NCBI GenBank assembly: GCA_016292295.1
Contig: JADNEJ010000324.1
Span: 1 to 7,619 of the forward strand
DNA length: 7,619 nucleotides
Origin: Candidatus Thiodictyon intracellulare
GTDB lineage: Bacteria; Pseudomonadota; Gammaproteobacteria; Chromatiales; Chromatiaceae
Reading direction: 5' to 3'
Part shown: piece by piece, positions 1-6,701 of the stretch
Position numbering within the stretch: the first letter of the stretch is position 1
How the letters are laid out: every line of letters starts with the position of its first letter
Position numbers and translations under genes: made by a program
The notes under the pieces: generated by a model
Told to the model about the DNA's origin: nothing
Database searches by the model: none
Seen by the model: the letters and a program-made list of their open reading frames with translations, nothing else

Positions 1-334
1 CGGGTCTTCGCAGGCCAGCACCACCACCGCGCAGATCTGCTCGGCCGTGAAAATCAGTGGCGTACCGGGCCGCGAGGCATCCGACAACCGCTCCGCGACG
101 TTGGTGTCGGAGTGTTCAGTCCACCGCCGCCGCCAAGCTTGGACTGTAGATCGATCGATACCAAGTTCGTCGGCCGTCGCTCGCACGCCGACGTCTCGAC
201 TCGCCAACAAAAAAGATAGTCCGTGCGCGCATCGCAATTTGCTGCGGACAGGTCGGTTTTCGTTCAAGCGTCTTCAGTTGCCGACGCTCACGATCGGTTA
301 CAGAGACGGGGGCAGCACGCAGTAAGGGCATCAC
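1..334 (-). pseudogene. IS630-type transposase, N-terminal part, frameshifted and cut by window edge
   Basis: Read on the minus strand, the first frame begins at a GTG-ATG near 334/331 and gives a typical IS630 N-terminus (SVTDRERRQLKTLERK, then QQIAMRARTI). It goes out of frame at a run of six A's (plus strand 209-214). The next frame continues with a helix-turn-helix segment (TADELGIDRSTVQAWRRRW), then TEHSDTNVAERLSDASRPG and PLIFTAEQICAVVVLACEDP up to the window edge. Removing one base from the run rejoins both parts. By family knowledge this is the DNA-binding N-terminus of a DDE transposase; the catalytic domain would lie to the left, outside the window. The shift is most simply a decay mutation, although +1 slippage at the run cannot be excluded. 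The element's inverted repeat was not found. Family recognition is from sequence pattern, not a search. Confidence 0.8.
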
Positions 335-608
335 AGTCGCAGGGAATCAGTAGAATTCTGAAAAAATAGTGGTTTACTACATACTCCCAGAAATGGCATT
401 AGAATTTCAATCGTGTGGCACTAGTTCACGGATTCAGGATCGAGTCATCTATCGTCAGCTGACTTACGTCTCGACCAAGCCGGAGTAATTTCGGACAGAC
501 CACGCGATCTCTTGTCGGCTTGAGTTGCCGGACAGGGCCCTCCTTGGCAACTGTGCTGCGGCAACTGCCCGCCCTTTGCTTCCTTCGGGCCTGCGCGGTG
601 CGATCAGA
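335..608. other. Intergenic region between the IS630 remnant and the 3' end of prpC
   Basis: No gene is supported here. Positions about 345-420 are clearly more AT-rich than the rest of the window and probably include the outer end of the IS630-type element and its promoter. I could not fix an inverted repeat or a TA target duplication. The half nearer prpC holds an imperfect stem-loop, listed separately. Short reading frames crossing this region have no recognisable product. Confidence 0.5.
523..552 (-). terminator. Possible stem-loop downstream of prpC
   Basis: AGTTGCC (523-529) pairs with GGCAACT (546-552), with a further possible GGA/TCC pairing inside. A second GGCAACT copy at 560-566 offers an alternative partner. 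It lies about 57 bases past the prpC stop in the direction of transcription. There is no T-tract, so a standard intrinsic terminator is not shown. It could be a weak or Rho-assisted 3' end, or chance. Confidence 0.25.
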
Positions 609-1760
609 TCAGCGCCGGTCGAGCGGGACCCACTTGCGGTTTTCGGGGCCGACGTAATTAGCGCTCGGACGGATGATCTTGTTGTCCTGGCGCTGCTCAA
701 TGACGTGGGCGGTCCAGCCACTGAGGCGTGCCATCACGAAGATGGGCGTGAACATGGCGGTGGGGATGCCCATCTGGGAGTAGGCGACGGCGGAGAACCA
801 GTCCAGGTTGGGGAACATCTTTTTGAGGTCCCACATGACGGTCTCTAGGCGCTCGGCCACCTCGAACATACGGGTATCCTGGTTGTCCTCGGACAGCCGC
901 CGGGCGACGGCCTTGATGACTTCGTTGCGAGGATCGCCGACCGTATAGACCGGATGCCCGAAGCCGATGACGATCTCCTTGCGCTCCATCCGCTCCTTGA
1001 TGTCTCTCTCCGCCTCGTCCAGGTCGGTGTAGCGCTGCTGGATCTCGCAGGCGACCTCGTTGGCGCCGCCGTGCTTGGGGCCGCGTAGGGCCCCGATAGC
1101 ACCGGTAATGGCGGAATAGATGTCGGAGTTGGTGCCGGCGATCACCCGTGAGGTGAAGGTCGAGGCGTTGAACTCGTGCTCGGCGTAGAGGTTGAGCGAG
1201 GTGTGCATGGCACGCACCCAAGCGGCCGAGGGCGAGTGCTGGTGCAGCAGGTGCAGGAAGTGCCCGCCGACGGAGTCGTCGTCTGTCTCCACGTCGATAC
1301 GTCGGCCGTGACGGGCGTAATGGTGCCAGTACAGCAGCATGGAACCGGCGCTCGCGATCAGGCGATCGCCGATAGCGCGCGCGCCGGCATAGGGCATCGA
1401 CTCCTTCTCGGGCTCCAGCGAGCCTAGCAGCGAGACGCCGGTGCGCAGCACGTCCATTGGGTGGGACGAGGGAGGAAGCTGCTCCAAGGCCGTCTTCATC
1501 GCCGCGGGCAGGCCGCGCAGGGCGCGCAGGCGGTGCTTGTAGGCGACCAGTTCGGCGCGGCTTGGCAGGTGTCTATGGATCAGGAGGTGGGCGATCTCCT
1601 CGAATTCGGCGTGATCGGCGAAATCGAGGATGTCATAGCCACGGTAGTGCAGATCGTTGCCGGTGCGGCCAACGGTACAGACGGCGGTGTTGCCGGCGGC
1701 GGTGCCGGAGAGTGCGACGGACTTCTTCGCCTTCGGCAACTGGCTTTCTTGCTCGGCCAT
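609..1760 (-). CDS. prpC: 2-methylcitrate synthase (citrate synthase family)
   Basis: 383 residues, close to the usual PrpC length. It condenses propionyl-CoA with oxaloacetate to 2-methylcitrate, the entry reaction of the methylcitrate cycle in the cytoplasm. Citrate-synthase signatures are in order: [10 protein letters not shown] with His195, GPKHGGANE with His230, [13 protein letters not shown] with His269, NLDWFSA with Asp320, and [14 protein letters not shown] around Arg345. By family knowledge His230, His269 and Asp320 are the catalytic set and His195 and Arg345 help bind oxaloacetate. The short N-terminus and the motif [14 protein letters not shown] fit the small, non-allosteric PrpC type rather than GltA. 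The ATG at 1760 is preceded by the purine-rich AGAGAGAG. It is the last gene of the GntR-prpB-prpC unit, 73 bases after prpB. A type II citrate synthase with methylcitrate side activity is the alternative, but the prp neighbours favour PrpC. Confidence 0.95.
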   Translation of the reverse strand: MAEQESQLPKAKKSVALSGTAAGNTAVCTVGRTGNDLHYRGYDILDFADHAEFEEIAHLLIHRHLPSRAELVAYKHRLRALRGLPAAMKTALEQLPPSSHPMDVLRTGVSLLGSLEPEKESMPYAGARAIGDRLIASAGSMLLYWHHYARHGRRIDVETDDDSVGGHFLHLLHQHSPSAAWVRAMHTSLNLYAEHEFNASTFTSRVIAGTNSDIYSAITGAIGALRGPKHGGANEVACEIQQRYTDLDEAERDIKERMERKEIVIGFGHPVYTVGDPRNEVIKAVARRLSEDNQDTRMFEVAERLETVMWDLKKMFPNLDWFSAVAYSQMGIPTAMFTPIFVMARLSGWTAHVIEQRQDNKIIRPSANYVGPENRKWVPLDRR

Positions 1761-1833
1761 GCTGGTCTCTCTCTTGGGTCAGTGATGATGTAGGGGGGAT
1801 TCTGGTCCGCGAATGAATGACTGATCCGTGAGC

Positions 1834-2718
1834 CTAATCCTTGTCCGCCGCGAACAGGGCATCGAGCTTCCGCTCAAAGCCGTGGTAATTGAGGTAGTCA
1901 TAGAGATCCATGCGGGTCTGCATGGTATCCACGACATTAGCCTGGGTGCCGTCGCGCCGGATCGTCTGATAGACGTTGAGCGCCGCCTTGTTCATGGCGC
2001 GGAAGGCGGACAGGGGATACAGGACCAGCGAGCAGCCGGCCTCGCCCAATTCCTTGGTGGTGAAGAGCGGGGTGGCGCCGAACTCGGTGATGTTGGCGAG
2101 TACCGGGACCCCGACGGCGGCGGCGAAGCGGCAGTACTGCGCCAGTTCCACGATGGCCTCTGGGAAGATCATGTCGGCACCGGCCTCGACGCAGGCGATG
2201 CCGCGCTCGATGGCGGACTCCATGCCTTCGACGGCCAGGGCGTCGGTGCGGGCCATAATAACCAGGTCATCGGTACGAGCGTCCACGGCGGCCTTGATGC
2301 GGTCGACCATCTCCTCCTTGGAGACGATGGCTTTGTTCGGGCGGTGCCCGCAGCGCTTGGCCGCGACCTGGTCCTCAATGTGGATGCCGGCGGCCCCGGC
2401 GCGGGATATCTCGCGCACGGTGCGGGCGATGTTGAAGGCGCCGCCCCAGCCGGTATCCGCGTCCACGAGGAGCGGGAGCTTGGTTGCGAAGGTGATGCGG
2501 CGCACGTCTTCCAGCACGTCGTTGAGGCTCGTGATTCCGAGATCCGGCACCCCGAAGGACCCGGCCGCGACCCCGCCCCCGGAGAGGTAGACGGCACGGT
2601 AGCCGGTGCGCTCCACCATCATGGCATGGTAGGCGTTGATGGCGCCGACGACCTGGAGTGGGTGTTCGTCTTTGACGGCCTGGCGCAGACGGGCGCCAGG
2701 GGTGTTTGCTTGGGTCAT
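1834..2718 (-). CDS. prpB: 2-methylisocitrate lyase
   Basis: 294 residues, about the length of E. coli PrpB. It cleaves 2-methylisocitrate into pyruvate and succinate, the last step of the methylcitrate cycle. The isocitrate-lyase superfamily signature KRCGH is at 121-125, with Cys123 the expected catalytic residue. Other active-site features are the YLSGGG loop at 44-49, VDADTGWGG with metal-site Asp86 and Asp88, GIHIEDQ at 111-117 and MARTDA at 155-160. Nothing looks damaged. Its ATG overlaps the stop of the upstream regulator in an ATGA (2718-2715), and no good Shine-Dalgarno sequence precedes it, so translational coupling to the regulator is likely. prpC follows after 73 bases with no visible terminator between them. 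Phosphoenolpyruvate mutase-like members of the superfamily are an alternative, made unlikely by KRCGH and the neighbours. Confidence 0.95.
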   Translation of the reverse strand: MTQANTPGARLRQAVKDEHPLQVVGAINAYHAMMVERTGYRAVYLSGGGVAAGSFGVPDLGITSLNDVLEDVRRITFATKLPLLVDADTGWGGAFNIARTVREISRAGAAGIHIEDQVAAKRCGHRPNKAIVSKEEMVDRIKAAVDARTDDLVIMARTDALAVEGMESAIERGIACVEAGADMIFPEAIVELAQYCRFAAAVGVPVLANITEFGATPLFTTKELGEAGCSLVLYPLSAFRAMNKAALNVYQTIRRDGTQANVVDTMQTRMDLYDYLNYHGFERKLDALFAADKD

Positions 2719-3422
2719 GGGTCGGTCCGCGGTTGGGTGGTGGTGTCGGTTGCGAGTCGGCGCTCGACGTTGCGCCGGGAGGCGCGGATGTGTCGGCGCA
2801 TCATGAGTTCGGCCAGTTCGCCGTCGCGTTCGGCGATGGCATCGAGGATCAGTTCATGCTCTTTCAAGGCATCGCGCGCCCGGTCGCTGACCATCCCGAA
2901 CTTGCAGCGGTACATGCGCGCCAGGTGATAGAGGTCGTCGCACAGGATGCCGATCAGGCGCTGGTTGCCGCTGCCCTGCACGATGCGGTAGTGGAAGTCC
3001 ATGTCCCCTTCCTTCTGGACATAGGCCTGCCAGCACTCCAGGACGATCTCTGCGCGGTGTTGCGCGAGCAACTCCTTGAGGTCCGCGATCCCGGCCGCGG
3101 ACATGCGCTCGGCGGCCAGCCGTGCGGCCAAGCCCTCCAGGGCCTCACGGATCAGGTAAATCTCGATCAGCTGCTCGCTGGAGAGTGTGATGACCCGCGC
3201 GCCTAGGTTGGGCCGACGCTCCACGAGATTGGTCGACTCCAGGCAGCGCATGGCCTCGCGCAGGGGGCCGCGGCTGATTCCCAAGCGGGCAGCCATCTCC
3301 GGTTCGCTGATCTTGGCCCCGGGCGCAATCCCGCCCTCGACGATCGCCTGACGCAGTTGCCCAAAGACGCGGTCGGCGATGGTGGACGCCTCCTCGGGCG
3401 GCGGCTCAGCGATGGCATCCAT
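2715..3422 (-). CDS. GntR-family (FCD/FadR-type) regulator of the prp genes
   Basis: 235 residues from the chosen ATG at 3422. Residues about 12-80 form the winged helix-turn-helix: [15 protein letters not shown], then [20 protein letters not shown] and the wing [12 protein letters not shown]. Residues about 85-220 are the all-helical FCD ligand domain, with a likely metal site of Asp140, His144, His189 and His211 in the family's usual spacing. It probably senses a methylcitrate-cycle metabolite and represses the operon; the ligand is inferred, not seen. The reading frame is open to an upstream ATG at 3479, adding 19 residues. I prefer 3422 because a consensus -35 hexamer overlaps the 3479 ATG and a perfect palindrome lies just before 3422. 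Residues before the helix-turn-helix also look family-typical only from MDAIAEPP onward. It is the first gene of the unit with prpB and prpC. Confidence 0.9.
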   Translation of the reverse strand: MDAIAEPPPEEASTIADRVFGQLRQAIVEGGIAPGAKISEPEMAARLGISRGPLREAMRCLESTNLVERRPNLGARVITLSSEQLIEIYLIREALEGLAARLAAERMSAAGIADLKELLAQHRAEIVLECWQAYVQKEGDMDFHYRIVQGSGNQRLIGILCDDLYHLARMYRCKFGMVSDRARDALKEHELILDAIAERDGELAELMMRRHIRASRRNVERRLATDTTTQPRTDP

Positions 3423-3424
3423 TA

Positions 3425-3440
3425 AAAGTGTCGACACTTT
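3425..3440. promoter_or_regulatory. Operator O1: perfect 16-bp palindrome before the regulator gene
   Basis: AAAGTGTCGACACTTT reads the same on both strands and lies just upstream of the preferred ATG at 3422, downstream of the putative -10 box. Its position fits an autoregulatory roadblock site for the adjacent GntR/FCD protein, a family that binds short palindromes. Binding is inferred. The core TGTCGACA recurs at 3492-3499. Confidence 0.65.
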
Positions 3441-3456
3441 AGCTAAATTACTGCTA

Positions 3457-3484
3457 ACGATAGCCGATCCATGGGCCATGTCAA
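3457..3484 (-). promoter_or_regulatory. Putative sigma-70 promoter of the regulator-prpB-prpC unit
   Basis: On the minus strand a perfect TTGACA (3484-3479) is followed by a 16-base spacer and TATCGT (3462-3457, 4 of 6 matches to TATAAT). The predicted transcript would start near 3450, ahead of the ATG at 3422, leaving a short leader that contains palindrome O1. The -10 match is modest and the spacer is one base short of optimal. Confidence 0.5.
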
Positions 3485-3491
3485 GCCATTA

Positions 3492-3499
3492 TGTCGACA
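3492..3499. promoter_or_regulatory. Operator O2: second TGTCGACA site upstream of the promoter
   Basis: TGTCGACA repeats the central eight bases of O1, with only partial symmetry outside the core. It sits a few bases upstream of the -35 hexamer. Its centre (3495.5) is 63 bases from that of O1 (3432.5), which is six turns of 10.5 bp. That phasing fits two dimers on one DNA face, but chance cannot be excluded for an 8-base match. Confidence 0.45.
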
Positions 3500-3786
3500 A
3501 TAGAGAATATTAGGTCAAGCCAAGATGGCCCTGGGAGGGCACTGGTGGCACCGAGCGCCGACGCGGCGCGTCATCCGCCCGTGCGGGTTAGCGCTTTTCG
3601 TTCAACCACAGGGAATGTCGGTAACAGCGAGCGGGGTAACCGCTGCTTGCGGTCAGTGGCGTTAGTGCACGTCGGCTGTCGCTGACGGCAGCCGACGAAA
3701 CAGAGAGTTGGGGACGGGGCTAAAGGCCCAGTCCAGCCCGGTAGGGAAACTCGAGGCGCACCGCGCCTGACCGATGCGTGGCACCC
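3500..3786. other. Intergenic region between prpE and the regulator, with stem-loops
   Basis: No convincing gene is present. A 64-codon plus-strand frame at 3491-3685 has no recognisable motif, no ribosome binding site and low-complexity content. What stands out is RNA-forming potential: a perfect 9-bp stem with a 10-base loop at 3670-3697, and a 6-bp stem with a 3-base loop (AGGCGC-ACC-GCGCCT) at 3754-3768. The strong hairpin after prpE follows at 3787-3821. This could be the structured 3' trailer of prpE mRNA, a small RNA, or unrelated repeats. Confidence 0.45.
3670..3697. other. Perfect 9-bp stem-loop in the prpE-regulator gap
   Basis: CGTCGGCTG (3670-3678) and CAGCCGACG (3689-3697) are exact inverted repeats around a 10-base loop. 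No T-run follows on either strand, so it does not look like a complete intrinsic terminator. On the minus strand it would lie in the trailer of prpE or ahead of the regulator's promoter region. Confidence 0.45.
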
Positions 3787-3821
3787 GGAACCCCTCTCCC
3801 GCAAGGCGAAAGAGGGGTTCC
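3787..3821 (-). terminator. Terminator-like hairpin after prpE
   Basis: GGAACCCCTCT (3787-3797) and AGAGGGGTTCC (3811-3821) form a perfect 11-bp stem with a 13-base loop, starting 15 bases after the prpE stop codon in the direction of transcription. No T-tract follows, so termination may be incomplete or factor-assisted, or the stem may protect the mRNA end. Its position right after the gene is the main support. Confidence 0.6.
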
Positions 3822-3835
3822 ACAACGACCGGGCG

Positions 3836-5728
3836 TTAGCCGTGCTTGGCGTACCCGATGCCCTCCAGTGCGACCGCGATCTCGTCCAGGATCGCCGGGT
3901 CATCGATGGTCGCCGGGACCTTGAACTCCTTGCCGTCGGCGATGCTCTTCATGGTGCCGCGCAGTGTCTTGCCGGAGCGGGTCTTGGGCAGACGCGAGAC
4001 GATGACCACGGTCTTGAAGGCCGCCACCGGGCCGATATCATCGCGCACCTTGTTGATCAGTTCCTTGCGGATGACTGCTGGGTCCCGGTCCACCCCGTTC
4101 TTGAGGACCACGAGCCCCAGGGGCAGTTCGCCCTTGAGTTGGTCCGCGGCACCGATGACCGCGCACTCGGCCAAGTCCGGGTGGCTGGATAGCACTCCTT
4201 CAATGGCGCCGGTGGACAGGCGGTGACCGGCCACGTTGATGATGTCATCAATGCGGCTCATGACGTAGACGTAGCCGTCCTCGTCGATGTAGCCGGCATC
4301 ACCGGTTAGGTAATACCCTGGCTGCATGGCGAGGTAGGACTGGACGAAGCGGTCGTCGTTGTTCCATAGGGTCGGCAGGCAGCCGGGCGGCATCGGAAGC
4401 TTGATCATGATCCGGCCGATGTCGCCGGGCTTGACCGTCTCGCCTTCCTCGTCCAGGATCTGGATGTCGTACCCCGGGACTGCGCAGGTGGGGGAGCCGG
4501 GCTTGACCGGCAGCAGTTCGATGCCGGTGCAGTTGGCGGCGATGGCCCAGCCGGTCTCGGTCTGCCACCAGTGGTCAATCACCGGTACCTTGAGGATCCG
4601 CTCGGCCCATTGCAGGGTGTCCGGATCGCAGCGCTCGCCGGCCAGGAACAGGGTACGGAAGCCCTTGAGGTCGTAGCGCTTGAGTTGCTCGCCGTTGGGG
4701 TCGTCGCGCTTGATGGCACGAAACGCCGTCGGGGCGGTGAACAGGGCCTTGACCCCATGCTCCTCGATCACTCGCCAGAAGGCCCCGGCGTCCGGCGTGC
4801 CGACGGGCTTGCCCTCATAGACGATGGTGGTGGCGCCGATGAGGAGCGGGGCGTAGACGATGTAGGAGTGACCCACGACCCAGCCCACGTCCGAGGCGGA
4901 CCACCAGACCTCGCCGGGCTTGATGTTGTAGATGGCGCTCATGCTCCAGGCCAGCGCCACGGCGTGGCCGCCATTGTCGCGCACGACACCCTTGGGGATG
5001 CCGGTGGTGCCGGAAGTGTAGAGGATGTAGAGGGGATCAGTGGCGGCCACCGGGACGCAGTCGGCGGGTTGCGCGGCCGCGACGGCCTCGGTCCAGCCGA
5101 TGTCGCGGCCGGGGACCAGAGTGCCGGGTTCCTGGGGGCGCTGGTAGATGATGCAGTGCCCTGGCTTGTGCTCGGCGATGTTGATCGCCTCATCGAGCAG
5201 GGGCTTGTACTGCACGACCCGGTTGGTCTCGATGCCGCAGGAGCCGGCCACCATGACCTTGGGCTTGGCGTCGTCGATGCGGGTGGCTAGTTCGCGGGCG
5301 GAGAAACCGCCGAAGACCACCGAGTGAATGGCCCCGATGCGGGCGCAGCCGAGCATCGCAATCAGCGCCTCCGGGACCATCGGCATGTACACGATGACCC
5401 GGTCGCCCTTGGTCACGCCGAGGTCCTTGAGCGCCCCGGCAAAGCGGGAGACCCGCTCCTGTAACTGCCGGTAGGTGATGATCTCCTTGGAATTTGTTAC
5501 TGGGCTGTCATGGATGATCGCCGGCTGGTCGCCGCGGGTGTCGACGTGGCGGTCGACGGCATTGTAGCAGGTGTTGATCTCAGCGCCGCTGAACCAGTGA
5601 TAGAAGGGAGGGGTGGAGTCGTCCAGGACCCGGTCCCAGGGTTTGATCCAGTCGATCAGGCTGGCGGCTTCCGCCCAAAATGCGTCGCGATCGTTCATCG
5701 AGCGATCATAGGTTGCCTTGTAGCCCAT
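3836..5728 (-). CDS. prpE: Propionate--CoA ligase (propionyl-CoA synthetase)
   Basis: 630 residues from the chosen ATG, matching E. coli PrpE (628). It makes propionyl-CoA from propionate, ATP and CoA through a propionyl-adenylate, supplying the substrate of PrpC. ANL-superfamily motifs are in order: YTSGTTGIPKG at 237-247 (phosphate loop), HWWQTETGW at 386-394, TGD at 475-477, SRIDDIINVAGHRLS at 491-505 (hinge), and RSGK ending at Lys587, the catalytic lysine known to be acetylated in family members. The N-terminus YDRSMNDRDAFWAEAA is PrpE-like. The open frame extends 41 codons further upstream to 5851, but that stretch has no family resemblance, whereas the ATG at 5728 has GGAGGAG five bases ahead. 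Acetyl-CoA synthetase is the main alternative, made unlikely by length and context. The gene is separated from the regulator-prpB-prpC unit by about 410 bases and a hairpin, so it is probably its own transcript. Confidence 0.95.
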   Translation of the reverse strand: MGYKATYDRSMNDRDAFWAEAASLIDWIKPWDRVLDDSTPPFYHWFSGAEINTCYNAVDRHVDTRGDQPAIIHDSPVTNSKEIITYRQLQERVSRFAGALKDLGVTKGDRVIVYMPMVPEALIAMLGCARIGAIHSVVFGGFSARELATRIDDAKPKVMVAGSCGIETNRVVQYKPLLDEAINIAEHKPGHCIIYQRPQEPGTLVPGRDIGWTEAVAAAQPADCVPVAATDPLYILYTSGTTGIPKGVVRDNGGHAVALAWSMSAIYNIKPGEVWWSASDVGWVVGHSYIVYAPLLIGATTIVYEGKPVGTPDAGAFWRVIEEHGVKALFTAPTAFRAIKRDDPNGEQLKRYDLKGFRTLFLAGERCDPDTLQWAERILKVPVIDHWWQTETGWAIAANCTGIELLPVKPGSPTCAVPGYDIQILDEEGETVKPGDIGRIMIKLPMPPGCLPTLWNNDDRFVQSYLAMQPGYYLTGDAGYIDEDGYVYVMSRIDDIINVAGHRLSTGAIEGVLSSHPDLAECAVIGAADQLKGELPLGLVVLKNGVDRDPAVIRKELINKVRDDIGPVAAFKTVVIVSRLPKTRSGKTLRGTMKSIADGKEFKVPATIDDPAILDEIAVALEGIGYAKHG

Positions 5729-5733
5729 AACAT

Positions 5734-5740
5734 CTCCTCC
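5734..5740 (-). promoter_or_regulatory. Strong ribosome binding site deciding the prpE start
   Basis: The minus strand reads GGAGGAG here, with five bases to the ATG at 5728. This near-consensus Shine-Dalgarno sequence is the reason for rejecting the longer frame that begins at 5851. Confidence 0.85.
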
Positions 5741-6106
5741 GGTAGGGTGGCCGCGGTCCCGGACGGCGCCGCGGTTGTTGCTGATTTTCGTGCCGCGCAA
5801 CACTAATCGCTCCGGGCGCGCCGTGCAATCTTCGCGCAATCGCCGTTCCACCTTTGCATCACTACACGCTGGGGCCGATCCCGGCTATCCAGGTGTCCTG
5901 CCCAGCCCCGTGTTCGGCGCGTGGGGTCAAGCCCCAGGGCCTTCCCGGGGGCTTGGCGGGCTGATGGCGGGCGGCGGCAGTGGCCCCGTCCCGGTTCTGC
6001 CGAACCCAACCGCAACCAGGCGCACCTCAATGTCCACTTGGCGCAAGACTTACGCGGACCGCGGCGACCCGAGGGGCTTTTCTCGCGACGGGCTCAGGGT
6101 CTTGGC
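5741..6106. other. Intergenic region: prpE leader and upstream of the decayed operon
   Basis: No gene is supported. The part next to prpE must contain its promoter, but no convincing -35/-10 pair or sigma-54 site was found, and no copy of the TGTCGACA operator core. The leader holds two CCGCGG copies (5751-5756 and 5769-5774). A strong stem-loop lies at 5926-5957. Plus-strand frames across 5775-6110 lack recognisable motifs. Confidence 0.5.
5926..5957. other. Strong stem-loop between prpE and the decayed operon
   Basis: CAAGCCCC (5928-5935) pairs with GGGGCTTG (5948-5955). Inside, after one A/G mismatch, GGG (5937-5939) pairs with CCC (5944-5946) around the tetraloop CCTT. Two further closing pairs, one a wobble, extend it to 5926-5957. 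No T-run follows on either strand. It may be a leftover terminator or a structured leader. Confidence 0.4.
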
Positions 6107-6477
6107 TTGAACGGCGCCCGTTGGCGGTCGCCGCGCGGTGTCGCTGTCGGGGGGCTGTACCTAGTCCTGCTGGCGTGCGCGTGCGTCCTGTCCGCCCAGG
6201 AGGTGATAGTCCACCCCGGGGTCGGGGTGACGGCGATGACGACCAAATGAGGCGCGCCTCTATCTGACCATGTGGCTGAAGGCTTAGCCGAACGGTGCGC
6301 CGGTCACGGTCAAGGTCTTCGTGCTGCCCGACGAGGACTCGCTGCACCGCCGCTTTGCCAATGCCGTATTGGGGCTCTATCCCTACCAACTGCGCCGGGT
6401 GTGGGATCGCCAACTATATCTCCGGTACCGGCCAGGCCCCGGCCACCGTCGCGACCGAGGCCGAGATGATTCGGCGT

Positions 6478-6486
6478 GTTGCCGCC
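6478..6486. repeat. Left 9-bp target site duplication of the MITE-like element
   Basis: GTTGCCGCC directly abuts the left inverted repeat and recurs exactly at the right end. In the host gene it encodes VAA, present once in the reconstructed protein. Confidence 0.85.
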
Positions 6487-6610
6487 GGCCTTGATCATAA
6501 TTCCGCCCACTTTGTTCAGTCCAGCCGTCGTCGCTCCCTTGCAGAACATGGTCTTGCGCGCGCAAACTCACATGGGCCGGCCGGCCTTGGGCGGATTTGT
6601 GATCAAGGCC
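6487..6610. mobile_element. 124-bp MITE-like element with 23-bp terminal inverted repeats
   Basis: The ends, 6487-6509 and 6588-6610, are inverted repeats matching at 21 of 23 positions. The outer part is GGCCTTGATCA and the inner part CCGCCCA. The element is flanked by the perfect 9-bp duplication GTTGCCGCC and interrupts the PstS-like gene between two halves of a recognisable sequence, so insertion is well supported. The roughly 78-bp interior carries no gene. It includes the 12-bp palindrome TTGCGCGCGCAA at 6554-6565 and a triple GGCC at 6575-6586. Its left end closely matches the end of the insertion sequence at 7347, suggesting a non-autonomous derivative mobilised by that IS type. Confidence 0.88.
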
Positions 6611-6619
6611 GTTGCCGCC
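6611..6619. repeat. Right 9-bp target site duplication of the MITE-like element
   Basis: An exact second copy of GTTGCCGCC, directly after the right inverted repeat. The host reading frame resumes from here as VAATPGALGY. Confidence 0.85.
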
Positions 6620-6701
6620 ACCCCCGGTGCCTTGGGCTATGTCGGGTCGGTATCCGATGATGCGTCCGTGCGCTCCTCTGGAGTCCGCTGATCGCGATTC
6701 T

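Larger units (their letters stand above)
6107..6691 (+). pseudogene. Decayed PstS-like phosphate-binding-type periplasmic protein, broken by a MITE
   Basis: Four pieces in different frames join into one small secreted protein of about 150 residues. The first has a signal-like hydrophobic stretch (GGLYLVLLACACVLSAQ) then EVIVHPGVGVTAM. The second is NEARLYLTMWLKA, a stop, then VKVFVLPDEDSLHRRF and ANAVLGLYPYQLRRVWDR. The third is ISGTGQAPATVATEAEMIRRVAA, and the last VAATPGALGYVGSV. These patterns recall short PstS-like substrate-binding-domain proteins; the assignment is from memory. Defects are a frameshift in the AAA at 6245-6247, a TAG at 6285-6287 where the family probably has Trp, a frameshift near 6410, and a 124-bp insertion at 6487-6610. 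The start is unclear; TTG at 6107 is a placeholder. It ends 10 bases before the porin-like gene, suggesting a former operon. Confidence 0.7.

Noticed and set aside
47..325. Plus-strand 92-codon frame at the left edge
   Set aside because: It is opposite the IS630-type transposase remnant, which has clear motifs on the minus strand.
335..480. Inverted repeat or TA duplication marking the end of the IS630-type element
   Set aside because: The AT-rich stretch is suggestive, but only half the element is in the window, so no matching end could be identified.
1828..2928. Plus-strand open frame of 366 codons opposite prpB and the regulator
   Set aside because: It is antisense to clearly recognised genes and has no family motifs; long antisense frames are expected in high-GC coding DNA.
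3491..3685. Possible small divergent gene of 64 codons
   Set aside because: It has no ribosome binding site and no recognisable sequence, it overlaps operator O2 and a stem-loop, and its codon content looks random.
4571..5290. Plus-strand open frame of 239 codons opposite prpE
   Set aside because: It is a shadow of prpE with valine-, glycine- and aspartate-rich, low-information sequence.
5535..5560. Two GTCGAC motifs resembling the operator core
   Set aside because: They lie inside prpE coding sequence, lack the full TGTCGACA core and have no flanking symmetry.
5770..5810. Possible sigma-54 promoter upstream of prpE (CGGCACGAAAATCAGCA on the minus strand)
   Set aside because: The GG and GC elements are 11 bases apart instead of the required 10, and the -12 part matches poorly.
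5729..5851. N-terminal extension of prpE by 41 codons
   Set aside because: The extension has no PrpE resemblance, and a near-consensus ribosome binding site precedes the ATG at 5728.
6295..6660. 121-codon plus-strand frame
   Set aside because: It is a chance fusion of an out-of-frame stretch, one true fragment of the PstS-like gene, and the MITE-like element.
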